A DNA stretch of 64,000 nt from Clostridium cadaveris (GCF_020911725.1 NZ_CP076620.1:810501-874500), one strand, 5' to 3'. Counted from the stretch's first letter, positions 19,299 to 28,534 are shown. The notes: a model not told the origin generated them from the letters alone. Numbers and translations: made by a program.

Positions 19299-20741
19299 AT
19301 GGAAAAGAAGAAATTAACTTTAATTCAATTAAACGATGTCCATGGATACATTGCTTCTCATAAAGAAGTATTCTTTGAAAAAGAAGGATTTGAGGTTAAA
19401 GAGGCAGGAGGATATGCAAGAATAAAAACTCTTGTTGATAATATAAGAGAAGAGTCAGAAAATAGTTTGTTTCTTGATTGCGGTGATACATTTCATGGAA
19501 CATTTATAACTACTCAGACACATGGCATGGCAATTTTACCGATTTTAAATGCAATGGGTATTGAAGCTATGACTGCTCACTGGGATTTTGCATATACTCC
19601 ATCAAAATTAAGAGATTTAATTTATAGGCTCAATTATCCATTACTTGCTGCTAATGTATATATCTACGATAAAAAGAAGCGACTTTTTGATCCTTATATA
19701 GTAAAAGAATATGATGGGTTAAAGGTTGGTATATTTGGAATGGCCTGCGAACATGTTGTTCAAGGATTTCCACAAAAATTTTCTGAAGGTATATATATGT
19801 CACCAGAATATAAAGAAATACCAATAATAGCTTCTGAGCTACGTAATAAGCATAAATGTGATATTGTAATAATGCTCTCTCATTTAGGTATGCCTACAGA
19901 TTATGAGATTCTATCAAAGACAACAGGAGTAGATGTATGTATAAGCGGTCATACTCATAATAGATTAAACTCTCCAATTAAGGCGGGAAATACTATATTA
20001 ATACAATCAGGTTGTCATGGATCCTTTATAGGCAAGCTTGATTTAGAAATATTGAATGGAAGAGTTGTGAATTATGAACATGAACTTATTCCAGTAACAG
20101 CTGATATTGATGAAAATGAAGAGATAAAAAAACTAGTAGAAGAAGCATATGAACCGTATATTGATAATTTAAATACAGTAGTTGGAAAGATGAAAACTCT
20201 ACTTTGTAGGGATTTAGCTGCTGAATCGACTATGGATAATTTTTTATTGCATTCAATATCTAATGTTACAGGAAGAAAGGTATGCTTTTCACACGGCTGG
20301 AGGTATGGAGCTCCAATTCCAGAGGGAAATATTACTGAGGAAGACTTGTACAATATAGTTCCTATGAATCCAAAAATCATAAATGTGGATTTGAAAGGAT
20401 ATGAAATTGTTGAGATGTTAGAAAATTTTATAAATAACACTTATTCAAGAAATCCATTTGGACAAATTGGTGGATATCTACCAAGAGCTATAGGAGTAAA
20501 GGCGTATATAAAGATAGAGAATCCACATAACTATCGTATTCAAAAATTATATATTGAAGATGAACCTTTAGAGGCGGATAGAGTTTATAAGGTAAGCTAT
20601 ATTACTGAACAGGGCGTACCAGAACACTATGGTACAAATAGAGAAAAATTAAAAGTAACAGCAATAGATGCAATGAAAGAGTATTTAGCTGAAAAACGAG
20701 AGATATCAGAAGAGTTACTTGGAACATTTACAATTATATAG
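19299..20741 (+). CDS. SoxB-like 5'-nucleotidase-family hydrolase, cytoplasmic
   Basis: A 480-residue protein with an N-terminal calcineurin-like metallophosphoesterase domain (LIQLNDVHGY, DCGDTFHGT, SHLGMPTDY, SGHTHNRLNS) and a C-terminal 5'-nucleotidase domain from about residue 290. The segment normally reading GNHEFD in 5'-nucleotidases reads TAHWDFAY here, which matches SoxB thiosulfohydrolases (GHWEF). The sequence FPQKFSEGI after strand 5 also follows SoxB. No signal peptide is present, while classical SoxB is periplasmic. It is next to the DsrE protein. A plain nucleotidase or 2',3'-phosphodiesterase role remains possible. Confidence 0.82.
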   Translation: MEKKKLTLIQLNDVHGYIASHKEVFFEKEGFEVKEAGGYARIKTLVDNIREESENSLFLDCGDTFHGTFITTQTHGMAILPILNAMGIEAMTAHWDFAYTPSKLRDLIYRLNYPLLAANVYIYDKKKRLFDPYIVKEYDGLKVGIFGMACEHVVQGFPQKFSEGIYMSPEYKEIPIIASELRNKHKCDIVIMLSHLGMPTDYEILSKTTGVDVCISGHTHNRLNSPIKAGNTILIQSGCHGSFIGKLDLEILNGRVVNYEHELIPVTADIDENEEIKKLVEEAYEPYIDNLNTVVGKMKTLLCRDLAAESTMDNFLLHSISNVTGRKVCFSHGWRYGAPIPEGNITEEDLYNIVPMNPKIINVDLKGYEIVEMLENFINNTYSRNPFGQIGGYLPRAIGVKAYIKIENPHNYRIQKLYIEDEPLEADRVYKVSYITEQGVPEHYGTNREKLKVTAIDAMKEYLAEKREISEELLGTFTII

Positions 20742-20742
20742 T

Positions 20743-20764
20743 TAATAAAAAACAAGAATGAATC
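20743..20764. repeat. 22-bp direct repeat, left copy
   Basis: A 22-base sequence beginning TAATAAAAAAC and ending GAATGAATC is identical to that at 21558-21579. The two copies flank the CPBP gene, and each supplies the left arm of a terminator hairpin. Confidence 0.85.
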
Positions 20765-20790
20765 TTTTCTCTTTGATTCATTCTTATTTT
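20754..20790. terminator. Terminator after the SoxB-like gene
   Basis: AAGAATGAATC and GATTCATTCTT form a perfect 11-bp stem with a 10-base loop, followed by ATTTTATTTT. A-rich upstream sequence makes it usable from both sides. Confidence 0.85.
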
Positions 20791-20836
20791 ATTTTGGTAC
20801 TCTAATTCAATTAGCATTAAAAAATACATATTTTAT

Positions 20837-21403
20837 TTAAAGCTTAAGAGTATTAAGTAAAATAAATCTTAATCCAAGAGCGGTTAAATTTCTTAGAAAA
20901 TGTATAGAGAATACCACCAAATAAGGTGAAAAATCATTCTCGAGACCTTGTCTAGCTTTTAATAGATAGATAATATATGAATAGGCCAATATAGCACCCA
21001 TAAAAAATGCAAAAACTAAATAGGAAATGCTATAACCATGTCTCCAAGTAAATATAATAGATGATATAAGAATTGTAATAAAAATATTCTTTTTACTTGG
21101 CCTTTTTTTATTTAATAATAGATGTATAGGTATAGTTTGAGAGAAAAGTGTTTCTATAGCAGGAGCTATGAATAAGGAAAGAAAAAGATATATACCTGAA
21201 CTATCAATTGTTGATGAAGGATGTGGTACACCTTGAAAATCAGGAAACATAATTGAAAGCAAAGCTACAATTAATTGTAAGAAGAGTATCTGAGGCAAAT
21301 ATGTAAAAAGAGTCATGATTAATATAAACTTAAATTTTTTTAAGCTTTTAAGATAATTATGTAATCTTTTTAACCGAGCTTTTAGATTCGTAAATATACA
21401 CAT
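20837..21403 (-). CDS. CPBP-family (CAAX protease-like) membrane protein with degenerate motif
   Basis: About 188 aa with several hydrophobic segments. The Abi/CPBP core is recognisable: motif 1 is APAIETLFSQ, motif 2 is FTWRHG and motif 3 is HFLRN. Motif 1 normally reads EExxxR; here the second Glu is Thr and the Arg is Ser, so proteolytic activity is doubtful. The ATG at 21403 follows AAGGAG on the minus strand; an upstream extension to 21535 lacks support. It is flanked by a 22-bp direct repeat and hairpins on both sides, which isolates it from neighbours. Some CPBP proteins give bacteriocin self-immunity, but no bacteriocin gene is visible. Confidence 0.8.
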   Translation of the reverse strand: MCIFTNLKARLKRLHNYLKSLKKFKFILIMTLFTYLPQILFLQLIVALLSIMFPDFQGVPHPSSTIDSSGIYLFLSLFIAPAIETLFSQTIPIHLLLNKKRPSKKNIFITILISSIIFTWRHGYSISYLVFAFFMGAILAYSYIIYLLKARQGLENDFSPYLVVFSIHFLRNLTALGLRFILLNTLKL

Positions 21404-21557
21404 CTTTAAAAACACTCCTTTCTTAAAATAAATATTATCAATATATAAGTATAAGTAAATATGATATGCTTTAAGTTGTACCATATTTAACCATATAATT
21501 AATATTGTTATGCTTAAAATTAAATTTTTTTGCATTAATTAGTTTTAAAATATAAAG

Positions 21558-21579
21558 TAATAAAAAACAAGAATGAATC
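21558..21579. repeat. 22-bp direct repeat, right copy
   Basis: Identical to 20743-20764. The interval of 815 bp between the two copies contains exactly the CPBP gene. Confidence 0.85.
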
Positions 21580-21610
21580 AAGGGGAGAAAAGAGTCATTC
21601 TTGTTTTTCT
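21568..21610. terminator. Terminator-like hairpin between the CPBP gene and the sensor kinase gene
   Basis: CAAGAATGA and TCATTCTTG form a 9-bp stem with an 18-base loop, with TTTTTCTT on the right. Reading from the minus strand it follows no gene end, since the kinase stop is at 21634, so it terminates the kinase transcript in that direction and may stop plus-strand reads. Confidence 0.65.
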
Positions 21611-21633
21611 TCTATATAAATTTTCGATATTAG

Positions 21634-23001
21634 CTAAATTTTAAATTGAATTTCGAACACTGTTTTATAATTAGGTTCGCTTTTTAGAGTTATTTCACCA
21701 CCATGTTTTTCTATGATTTGTTTGGTTACAAACAAACCTAATCCACCATGGTTTCTAGAACGTGAGTTATCTCCTTGAAAGAACGGGTCAAAAATCCGAT
21801 TTTTATTTTCTTTTGGTACTCCAATTCCATCATCTTTAAACTGAATAAAGTAAACACCGTTTTTTATAAAAGTAGATACTTCAAACTTTGTGGGTACTTT
21901 ATTATGACTTAAGCAATTTTCAAAAAGATTACAAAATGCTCGCTTCATATTTGTAGAATCAAAGTCCATAATATGAGGAGTTTCATCTATTTCAATATTT
22001 ACATCAAATCCATGTTTATCAAATATCATATAATAATTAGCACATAAATCTCTCAAGAAACTATTCATATCTTCTTTTTCTAAATTTAAACTGAAATCAG
22101 GATGCTGAAATTTTACTTGTTCGAATAATAGAGAGATTAATTCACTTAAATCACTAGCTCTTTGATTAATGTACATTAAATAGTCTTTTTGCTGTATAGG
22201 TGAGAGATCTTCCTCAATAAGAAGCTCTGAATATCCTTTTAATGTAGTAATGGGCGACTTTAAATCATGTGATAAATTTGAAATCAGAGTTTTATTTTGC
22301 CTAAGTATAGAATCCTTTTCCTTTCGTATTTGTTCTAGTTCATCAAGCATATTGTTATACGATTGTAGCACTGAGTAGGATTCGGATAACTTAATGGAAG
22401 ATAAATCAACTTTAGATTTATCATGAGGTGTCTTGGATATATTAGTTTCTATCAAGTCAAAAGCAGTTTTTATCCTTTTGTAAATAGTTCTAACAAAGGC
22501 ATAAAAAATAATCAAAAATACTATTATAATAGTTGCAAATATTGAAAGGGAGTAGATTGATGATAAATATGAAACCCTTGAAGCAGTTTTTTTGGTAAAA
22601 TGCTGTTTTAAAAGTACTGTATAAGTTTCACCATTTTCTTCAATATTCTGATAAGTAGTCTTAATATTAAACTGTTGGTTTGAGATCAATTCTGCGAAGG
22701 AGATAGCAGAATATTGATATCCAGCAACTTCGGCACTTCCCTTTGATTTTAAAACACGTAAATTTTTATCTACGATTTCCATTCCAGCACTATTTTCTGT
22801 CAAATAGCTTTCAGATATATCATCATATTGTTTTAGCTGAATCTCTAGATTTTCAAATAGGTCAATTTTTTTAAGGTGTCGTGAATACATGTAATTCAAT
22901 TCTGAAACTGCAAAAAAAGAAATTATTATTGCAGCTGATATAAATATCAATAAGTACCCAGATATAAACTGTTTTAAATTTATTCTTTTATTTTTTTTCA
23001 A
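21634..23001 (-). CDS. Membrane sensor histidine kinase
   Basis: A 455-residue kinase. An N-terminal membrane helix (about 13-35), an extracytoplasmic sensing domain of roughly 120 residues, a second helix (about 150-170), a HAMP-like linker, HisKA with the phospho-acceptor SHDLKSPITTLKGYSELL near residue 245, and a HATPase domain with N-box CNLFENCLSHN, FKDDGIGVPKE and GGLGLFVTKQI. It overlaps the response regulator gene by 14 bp. Its divergence from the glycolipid operon at 23819 suggests a cell-envelope signal, but the target is unknown. Confidence 0.93.
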   Translation of the reverse strand: MKKNKRINLKQFISGYLLIFISAAIIISFFAVSELNYMYSRHLKKIDLFENLEIQLKQYDDISESYLTENSAGMEIVDKNLRVLKSKGSAEVAGYQYSAISFAELISNQQFNIKTTYQNIEENGETYTVLLKQHFTKKTASRVSYLSSIYSLSIFATIIIVFLIIFYAFVRTIYKRIKTAFDLIETNISKTPHDKSKVDLSSIKLSESYSVLQSYNNMLDELEQIRKEKDSILRQNKTLISNLSHDLKSPITTLKGYSELLIEEDLSPIQQKDYLMYINQRASDLSELISLLFEQVKFQHPDFSLNLEKEDMNSFLRDLCANYYMIFDKHGFDVNIEIDETPHIMDFDSTNMKRAFCNLFENCLSHNKVPTKFEVSTFIKNGVYFIQFKDDGIGVPKENKNRIFDPFFQGDNSRSRNHGGLGLFVTKQIIEKHGGEITLKSEPNYKTVFEIQFKI

Positions 23002-23671
23002 TTTTATAACCTAACCCCCTTATTGTTTTTATATATTGAGGAGTTTTAGGATCTGTTTCAATTTTTTCTCTTAGCCTGCTTATATGTACAGCTATTGTAT
23101 TTTCATCTCCTTCTATATAACAATTATTGCTACACACTGATTTATACAGCTGAGATTTTGTAAATACTTGTTCTGGATTTGAAATTAATTTTACAAGGAG
23201 TTTAAATTCCATAGCTGTTAAAAGACAGTCAACATCATTTTTATAAACTACGCACTTTTCTTTATCTATCTTCAAGTCTCCATATTTTATTATGGAATCA
23301 GAAGTATTCATTTTATAGTTTCGTCTTAAATGGGCATTTACACGAGAGACAAGCTCAAGGGAAGAGAATGGCTTTGTTATATAATCATCAGCTCCGAGGT
23401 CAAGTCCCAAAACTTTGTCTTGTTCCATATTTTTAGCTGTAAGTATTAATATAGGTACATTAGAAAATTCACGTACTCGTTGAATCAAAGTAAAACCATC
23501 CATTTTAGGCATCATTATATCAAAAATGCAAAGATTTACTGTTTCGCTTAATAGAAATCTTAGTGCTTCTTCGCCATCTTTTGTTAAGATTACTTCATAA
23601 CCTTCTTTTTGTAAAAAAACTTTTATTAAATTTGCAATATCTTCTTTATCCTCTGCAATTAAAATTCTCAT
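22988..23671 (-). CDS. OmpR-family response regulator
   Basis: A 227-residue regulator with a receiver domain (acidic EDKED, Asp in CIFDIMMPKMDG, LILTAKN, TKPFSSLEL) and a C-terminal winged helix (LTAMEFKLLVKLI, HISRLREKIE, IKTIRGLGYKIE). All phosphorylation-site residues are intact. First gene of the two-gene system; the kinase overlaps its 3' end. The 147-bp gap to the divergent glycosyltransferase gene probably carries promoters for both, and the envelope operon may be its target. Confidence 0.95.
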   Translation of the reverse strand: MRILIAEDKEDIANLIKVFLQKEGYEVILTKDGEEALRFLLSETVNLCIFDIMMPKMDGFTLIQRVREFSNVPILILTAKNMEQDKVLGLDLGADDYITKPFSSLELVSRVNAHLRRNYKMNTSDSIIKYGDLKIDKEKCVVYKNDVDCLLTAMEFKLLVKLISNPEQVFTKSQLYKSVCSNNCYIEGDENTIAVHISRLREKIETDPKTPQYIKTIRGLGYKIEKK

Positions 23672-23818
23672 ATCATCACTCCTTAATGCTTATTATAGTA
23701 TGCCTTTTATTTTAAGTCATTATAAAATGAATATTAAGATTCCTTAATGTTAAAGTAATTATTATTTAAAAGTAAAAGTGTAGACTTTAAGAAGATAAGT
23801 CAAGAAGGAGGCTGAAAA

Positions 23819-24904
23819 ATGAAGGTTTTAATCCTTACTGGAAAGTTTGGAATGGGTCATAATTCAGTAGCTAAAGCAATTGCTGAGGAATTTGAAGATG
23901 CAGATAAAAATAATGAAATAGTTATATTGGATATATTAGAATACTTATTTCCATTGGTACATCAATTTTTATATAAAGGTTTCGAGATGATGATAGATAA
24001 ATGTCACGGTGTTTATAACATGATGTACAGGCTTTCTGCAAGAATAGAAGTAGATGTTACTCCATTAGGGAGTAGAATATATAGAAAGATGGATGAATTT
24101 ATTACTGAAAATAAACCTGATTTTATAATATGCACTATACCATTGAGTGCGAGAATTATATCTCAGTATAAAGAGAAGAAAGGTTTAACTATACCATTGA
24201 TTACTTGTATTACAGATATAAGCAAACATAAAGAATGGATTGCTCCATATATAGATTTTTATTTTGCTCCTACAAAAGATATAAAAAAGCATTTAGTAAG
24301 TAATGGTGTAAATGAAGAAAATATTTTTGTTACAGGGATACCTGTGAGAAGAAACTTTAAAAATATAAAAGAAAATCAAAAAACTAATGATAGAAAAAAT
24401 GTATTAATAATGGGGGGAGGACTTGGATTATTACCTGATATAGACAAACTAATCTTGAGTCTAAAAACTATTGATAATGCTGATATAACAGTTATTACAG
24501 GGAAAAATAAAAATGCTTTTAATTATTTAAAAGAAAATTTTGAAGGCATAGAAGTTTTGGGTTATACAGAAAATGTGAATAAATATATGGAAAAAGCAGA
24601 TTTGATTATAACTAAAGCTGGAGGGATTACTCTATTTGAAGCCATTTATAGTGGAACGCCTATGTTCGTTATAAATCCTTTTTTAGAACAAGAAAAAAGA
24701 AATGCAGAATTTATTGAAGATAGAAAAATTGGAAAAGTTGTATGGGACAAGTCTTTTGATTATTCTAAAGAACTTGTAGAATTGTTGAAGACAGAAAAAG
24801 ATTTGGACAGGATGCATATGAATATGGTCAATGCAAAAGAAGAGATTATAGAGAAACAGCCTTCAATGATAATCAATGAACTACATAAAGTGGAGGTAGC
24901 ATAA
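23819..24904 (+). CDS. MGDG synthase/UgtP-family glycosyltransferase
   Basis: A GT28-type, GT-B fold enzyme of 361 aa that in relatives moves glucose or galactose from UDP-sugar to diacylglycerol, or GlcNAc in MurG. The N-terminal MGDG synthase domain (ILTGKFGMGHNSVAKAIAEEF, the GxGH loop) spans 1-165. The donor-binding domain has MGGGLGLLPDIDKL, then KAGGITLFEAIYSGTPM and the PFLEQEKRNAEF signature. It is a peripheral membrane enzyme without a signal peptide. It starts a three-gene operon with a polysaccharide deacetylase and a flippase-like protein, suggesting glycolipid or polymer export. GGAGG lies 7 bp before the ATG. Confidence 0.9.
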   Translation: MKVLILTGKFGMGHNSVAKAIAEEFEDADKNNEIVILDILEYLFPLVHQFLYKGFEMMIDKCHGVYNMMYRLSARIEVDVTPLGSRIYRKMDEFITENKPDFIICTIPLSARIISQYKEKKGLTIPLITCITDISKHKEWIAPYIDFYFAPTKDIKKHLVSNGVNEENIFVTGIPVRRNFKNIKENQKTNDRKNVLIMGGGLGLLPDIDKLILSLKTIDNADITVITGKNKNAFNYLKENFEGIEVLGYTENVNKYMEKADLIITKAGGITLFEAIYSGTPMFVINPFLEQEKRNAEFIEDRKIGKVVWDKSFDYSKELVELLKTEKDLDRMHMNMVNAKEEIIEKQPSMIINELHKVEVA

Positions 24905-24905
24905 T

Positions 24906-25601
24906 ATGTACTGGATTATTATTTTTATGATTTTAAGTTATAGTTTTTTCCCAACTATGATTTTTAAAGCATTATGGCGTAGAAAATCTTTCTCTATAGG
25001 AAGAGAAAAAAATGTTTTTTTAACTTTTGATGATGGTCCTAGTTCAGAATACACAGCGGAACTATTGGATTTGTTAAAAGAATTTAATATTAAAGCAACA
25101 TTTTTTGTTGTAACAGATTTTGCTAAAGAAAATTCTGATTTGATAAAGCGAATGAAGCTTGAAGGACATGAAATTGGCTTACATTCTTGTAGTCATAAAA
25201 ATTCACTTTATAGAGGATGGAAGTATACAAGCAGAGATTTGAAAGAATCATTAAAAGCTATGGAAAATATGAATGTTAATGTATGTGGATATAGACCGCC
25301 ATGGGGGCATTTGAATATTGTTACATTATATATGCTTAAAAAATTGAAGATAAAGCTTATTCTATGGGGAGCAATGGCACAGGATTGGAAAGCAGATACC
25401 ACATCTGAAGAGATTAACAGAAAAATTATTGAAGCCATGAAAAATGGAAATTCTATACTATGCTTACATGATGGAAGAGGAGAAGAAAAAAAGGCTCCAC
25501 AAAGAACTATAGAGGCCCTTAGAGAATCTATTCCTATATTACTAAAGAAGGGATATAAGTTTAAAAACTTAGGTGAGTATTATGAATCAGTATATGAATA
25601 A
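24906..25601 (+). CDS. Polysaccharide deacetylase (NodB domain), membrane anchored
   Basis: A 231-residue carbohydrate esterase family 4 protein. An N-terminal hydrophobic helix (residues 2-20) probably anchors it outside the membrane. NodB motifs are complete: TFDDGPS, HSCSHKN (HxxxH metal site), RPPWG and LHDG. Such enzymes remove N-acetyl groups from GlcNAc or MurNAc polymers. One base separates it from the glycosyltransferase, and it overlaps the next gene by 20 bp, so all three are translated together. Confidence 0.92.
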   Translation: MYWIIIFMILSYSFFPTMIFKALWRRKSFSIGREKNVFLTFDDGPSSEYTAELLDLLKEFNIKATFFVVTDFAKENSDLIKRMKLEGHEIGLHSCSHKNSLYRGWKYTSRDLKESLKAMENMNVNVCGYRPPWGHLNIVTLYMLKKLKIKLILWGAMAQDWKADTTSEEINRKIIEAMKNGNSILCLHDGRGEEKKAPQRTIEALRESIPILLKKGYKFKNLGEYYESVYE

Positions 25602-26652
25602 GAAAAAGACAGCAATATATGTAATTCTTCTTGCGATTCTTACGCTTTTCATTTATACTGCACTATTTAAAGATCAGGACATTCATAAGATTTTTGATGT
25701 GTTAATTTCAGCAAATCCTTCTATTATAATAGCTGCTTCTTTGCTGATAATTTTGTTTATTTTATGTGAGGCATTTAATATAAATCTTCTTTTAAAATCC
25801 ATGAGATATAATACATCATTATTTCATTCTATAAAATATGCTATTACGGGATTTTTTTATAGCTCTATAACACCTTCTTCTACAGGAGGACAACCTATGC
25901 AGCTTTATAAAATGAAGAAGGATGGGATAAATTTATCCCATGGTACTCTTATTTTATTGGTTGAACTAGCATGTTTTCAAACAGTAACATTAATTTTTAG
26001 TGGTATAGCAATAGCATGGATGAGCATATCCAATTCACAGATTACTAATGTTGTAAAATTTTTAGCCTATTTAGGATTTGCTATAAATACATCTATTTTA
26101 ATAGGTATATGGACAAGTATATTTTCAAAGAAATTTTTAGAAAAGATTTATATCATCGCAAAGTTTTTAATAAATAAGTCATTTTTTATTAGTGAGATAA
26201 AGAAAAAAGATCTTTCTGATTCAGTGAAGAAAAATTTGAATAAATACAATCAGTGTTCGGAGTTTCTAAAAAAACAGCCATTATTGTTTTTGAAATGTTT
26301 ATCTATTACCTTCATACAAGTAATAGGATTATTTAGTATTCCATATTTAGTTTATTTAGCTTTAAACCAGAACTCAACTTCATTTGTAAATATGTTTATG
26401 ATGCAAAGTATAGTTTACTCAGCTTCTTCTTTTATTCCGCTTCCAGGGGCATCAGGAGTAAGTGAGAGCAATTATATGAAAATATTTTCAAAGATTTACT
26501 CTTTAGATGTATTAAATAGTGCAGTCTTATTGACTAGATTTGTAAACTTTTATTTTCCTGTTATATTGAGTTTGGGAGTATTATTATGTATACAAATAGT
26601 ATCTAAAAAAAGTAAGTTAGATAATGTTTTTAATGTAGTTTATAAAGATTAA
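25582..26652 (+). CDS. Lysylphosphatidylglycerol synthase TM region/YbhN-like membrane protein
   Basis: About 356 aa with some eight transmembrane segments and no catalytic aminoacyl-transferase domain. It belongs to the family containing the MprF flippase half (TPSSTGGQPMQLYKM near residue 100 and PLPGASGVSESNYM near 290 are the conserved loops). Members are thought to move lipids across the membrane. As the third gene after a glycolipid synthase and a deacetylase it may flip the glycolipid made by the first. The ATG at 25582 follows AGGTG; the longer GTG start at 25573 is less likely. Confidence 0.85.
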   Translation: MNQYMNKKKTAIYVILLAILTLFIYTALFKDQDIHKIFDVLISANPSIIIAASLLIILFILCEAFNINLLLKSMRYNTSLFHSIKYAITGFFYSSITPSSTGGQPMQLYKMKKDGINLSHGTLILLVELACFQTVTLIFSGIAIAWMSISNSQITNVVKFLAYLGFAINTSILIGIWTSIFSKKFLEKIYIIAKFLINKSFFISEIKKKDLSDSVKKNLNKYNQCSEFLKKQPLLFLKCLSITFIQVIGLFSIPYLVYLALNQNSTSFVNMFMMQSIVYSASSFIPLPGASGVSESNYMKIFSKIYSLDVLNSAVLLTRFVNFYFPVILSLGVLLCIQIVSKKSKLDNVFNVVYKD

Positions 26653-26770
26653 ATACATAAATTTTAAATTTATCTAAAACTATACAATTAATTTGAAGTT
26701 TTATATAATAAATATTAGATATATAATCTATGATGAAATTTAGAATTTAAATTATTTGAGGGAGAAATTT

Positions 26771-27946
26771 ATGAATTGTAGCATAATAAAAAGATGTATT
26801 GATTTTCCAGCAGATAAAAAATATAAAGAAGAGATAGAAAACAATCTATCTACAGATTCTTATATATATGAAATTATAATGTGTTATATTATATTATTTA
26901 TGCAGTCATTTATGGCAGTTTTATTTTTATTAAAAAAAGGTGGACCTTTCACTTCTATGCGAAGTTCAGGATATTTTAGTTGCTATATCTTTTTATTTTT
27001 AACAACTTTAGTTTATTTGATAGTTTTTAATTGGGGAAAGAGGATATATTCTGCATCATTTCATCAAAATGCAAGAACTATTTATGCCGTTATAATATGT
27101 TTATGGACTTCTGGAGTAACAATTCTTGATCAGCTTGGGGGTGGTGGAATAAGTGTGTTTTCATACATAATTCCAGTTACAGCAGCTACAGTTATATTAA
27201 AACCTTGGCAAAGCATGATAATATTTTCAAGTGAATTTATAGTGCTTAATATATTATTAGTTCTATTTCCTAATGGTACAAATAATATGTTTGGTAATAT
27301 ATTAAATAGTATTTTTATAACTATTCTTTCAATTTTTATTTCTATCAGATTATATAGGAGCAAAGTTATATCTTACTATGATCGTATAGTGATAAGGAAA
27401 CAATATCAAGAAATATTACAAATAAATCATAAATTAAGTATACTTGCTATGACAGATGAGCTTACTGGTATGTGGAATAGAAGATATTTGGAGGAAGTTG
27501 TAAGAAAAATGTTGTGCAAACCTGAGGTAAGAGGGAATTATGTAGCAGGAATTATGACAGATATAGACTTTTTTAAATTATACAATGATGAGTATGGACA
27601 TCAAGCAGGTGATGAATGTTTAAAAGAAGTTGCAAAAGAAATAAAGCATCAAACAGAGAATGAAAGTACATGTGTTATAAGATATGGTGGGGAAGAAATT
27701 TTTATATGTCTATTTGAATGTAATCAACGCTCTGCTTTAAAAAAGGCTGAGTCATTACGTTTATCAATAGAGAATAAGAGAATTGAATGCAATGGATCAC
27801 CTTTTGGGTATGTAACTATAAGTGTAGGGGTATATTCAAAACGCATAAAAGAGAATGTAGATTTAGATGAATTCATAGAAAAAGCAGATAAAGCTCTTTA
27901 CGAAGCTAAAAATAAAGGTAAGAACAAAGTAATTTTTTATAAATAA
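26771..27946 (+). CDS. Membrane-bound diguanylate cyclase (GGDEF)
   Basis: About 391 aa. The N-terminal half has around six hydrophobic segments (about residues 40-200) of unassigned sensory type. A short helix is followed by a GGDEF domain with MTDIDFFKLYNDEYGHQAGDE and the active-site loop RYGGEEIF. The signature GGEEI is a permitted variant, so cyclic-di-GMP synthesis is likely. I see no RxxD inhibitory site five residues before it. The ATG at 26771 with GAGGGAG upstream is preferred over a TTG at 26756. Single gene, followed by a strong terminator. Confidence 0.9.
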   Translation: MNCSIIKRCIDFPADKKYKEEIENNLSTDSYIYEIIMCYIILFMQSFMAVLFLLKKGGPFTSMRSSGYFSCYIFLFLTTLVYLIVFNWGKRIYSASFHQNARTIYAVIICLWTSGVTILDQLGGGGISVFSYIIPVTAATVILKPWQSMIIFSSEFIVLNILLVLFPNGTNNMFGNILNSIFITILSIFISIRLYRSKVISYYDRIVIRKQYQEILQINHKLSILAMTDELTGMWNRRYLEEVVRKMLCKPEVRGNYVAGIMTDIDFFKLYNDEYGHQAGDECLKEVAKEIKHQTENESTCVIRYGGEEIFICLFECNQRSALKKAESLRLSIENKRIECNGSPFGYVTISVGVYSKRIKENVDLDEFIEKADKALYEAKNKGKNKVIFYK

Positions 27947-27952
27947 TGACTA

Positions 27953-27999
27953 AAAAATCTATTGTTTTGCTAAGGAAAACAATGGATTTTTATTTTTTT
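27953..27999 (+). terminator. Terminator after the GGDEF gene
   Basis: AAAAATCTATTGTTTT pairs with AAAACAATGGATTTTT (one mismatch) around a 7-base loop, with a long T-rich tail. Confidence 0.9.
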
Positions 28000-28031
28000 G
28001 ATAAAAGGTACAAGAAAATTTGCAAATAATA

Positions 28032-28079
28032 TTGACGTATTATTAATTAAGAGTTATTATTAGTTTGCAAGCTAACTAA
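28032..28079 (+). promoter_or_regulatory. MarR promoter with autoregulatory operator
   Basis: TTGACG at 28032 and TATTAT at 28055 are 17 bp apart. Starting at the last base of the -10, TTAGTTTGCAAGCTAACTAA (28060-28079) is a near-perfect 20-bp dyad with 6-bp outer arms and inner GC pairs. Its place over the transcription start fits repression by the MarR protein encoded 18 bp further on. Confidence 0.78.
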
Positions 28080-28096
28080 TTGAGGAGGTATTAAGA

Positions 28097-28534
28097 GTGG
28101 AGAAGCAAAAATGTTCATATCAGCTAGCCATGCTTATAAAAGAGGTATACCTCATGTCCATGAGCTCTATGGAAGAGCAGATTTCAAAATTTGGAATAAC
28201 GCCTCAACAGCTGATAACTATAAAATTGATAGCTCACAATAATGGGATGCAGCATTCTGATTTATGTAGGGAGATGAATTTATCTAAAGGAACTGTCTCG
28301 GGAATCATAAAGCGTCTCATGGAAAAAGGTATGGTAGAAAAGAAGCCTATTGACAGCGATAAAAGAAACAGCATTATAGTTTTCACTGATAAAGGAAGAG
28401 AATTTGCTTATTCAATAAGGCATGAAATGAATGATACTTTTAAAAATATTTTTAAGACATCTAGTGAGGATGATGTTCAAAGATATATAGACACTTTAAA
28501 AGAAATGATATACAAGATGAAAGGAAGTACATAA
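28097..28534 (+). CDS. MarR-family transcriptional regulator
   Basis: A 145-residue winged-helix repressor. The DNA-binding helices are at about residues 52-80 (MQHSDLCREMNLSKGTVSGIIKRL) and the wing reads KKPIDSDKRNSIIVFTDKG. GTG start with GAGGAGG 8 bp upstream. It heads a small operon with two membrane proteins (28618 and 29076), which are likely its targets along with its own gene. It has no Cys in the OhrR sensing position, unlike the second MarR protein at 57683. Confidence 0.93.
   Translation: MEKQKCSYQLAMLIKEVYLMSMSSMEEQISKFGITPQQLITIKLIAHNNGMQHSDLCREMNLSKGTVSGIIKRLMEKGMVEKKPIDSDKRNSIIVFTDKGREFAYSIRHEMNDTFKNIFKTSSEDDVQRYIDTLKEMIYKMKGST

Noticed and set aside
20743..21579. Mobile element around the CPBP gene
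   Set aside because: No transposase and no terminal inverted repeats; the 22-bp copies are direct repeats within terminators.
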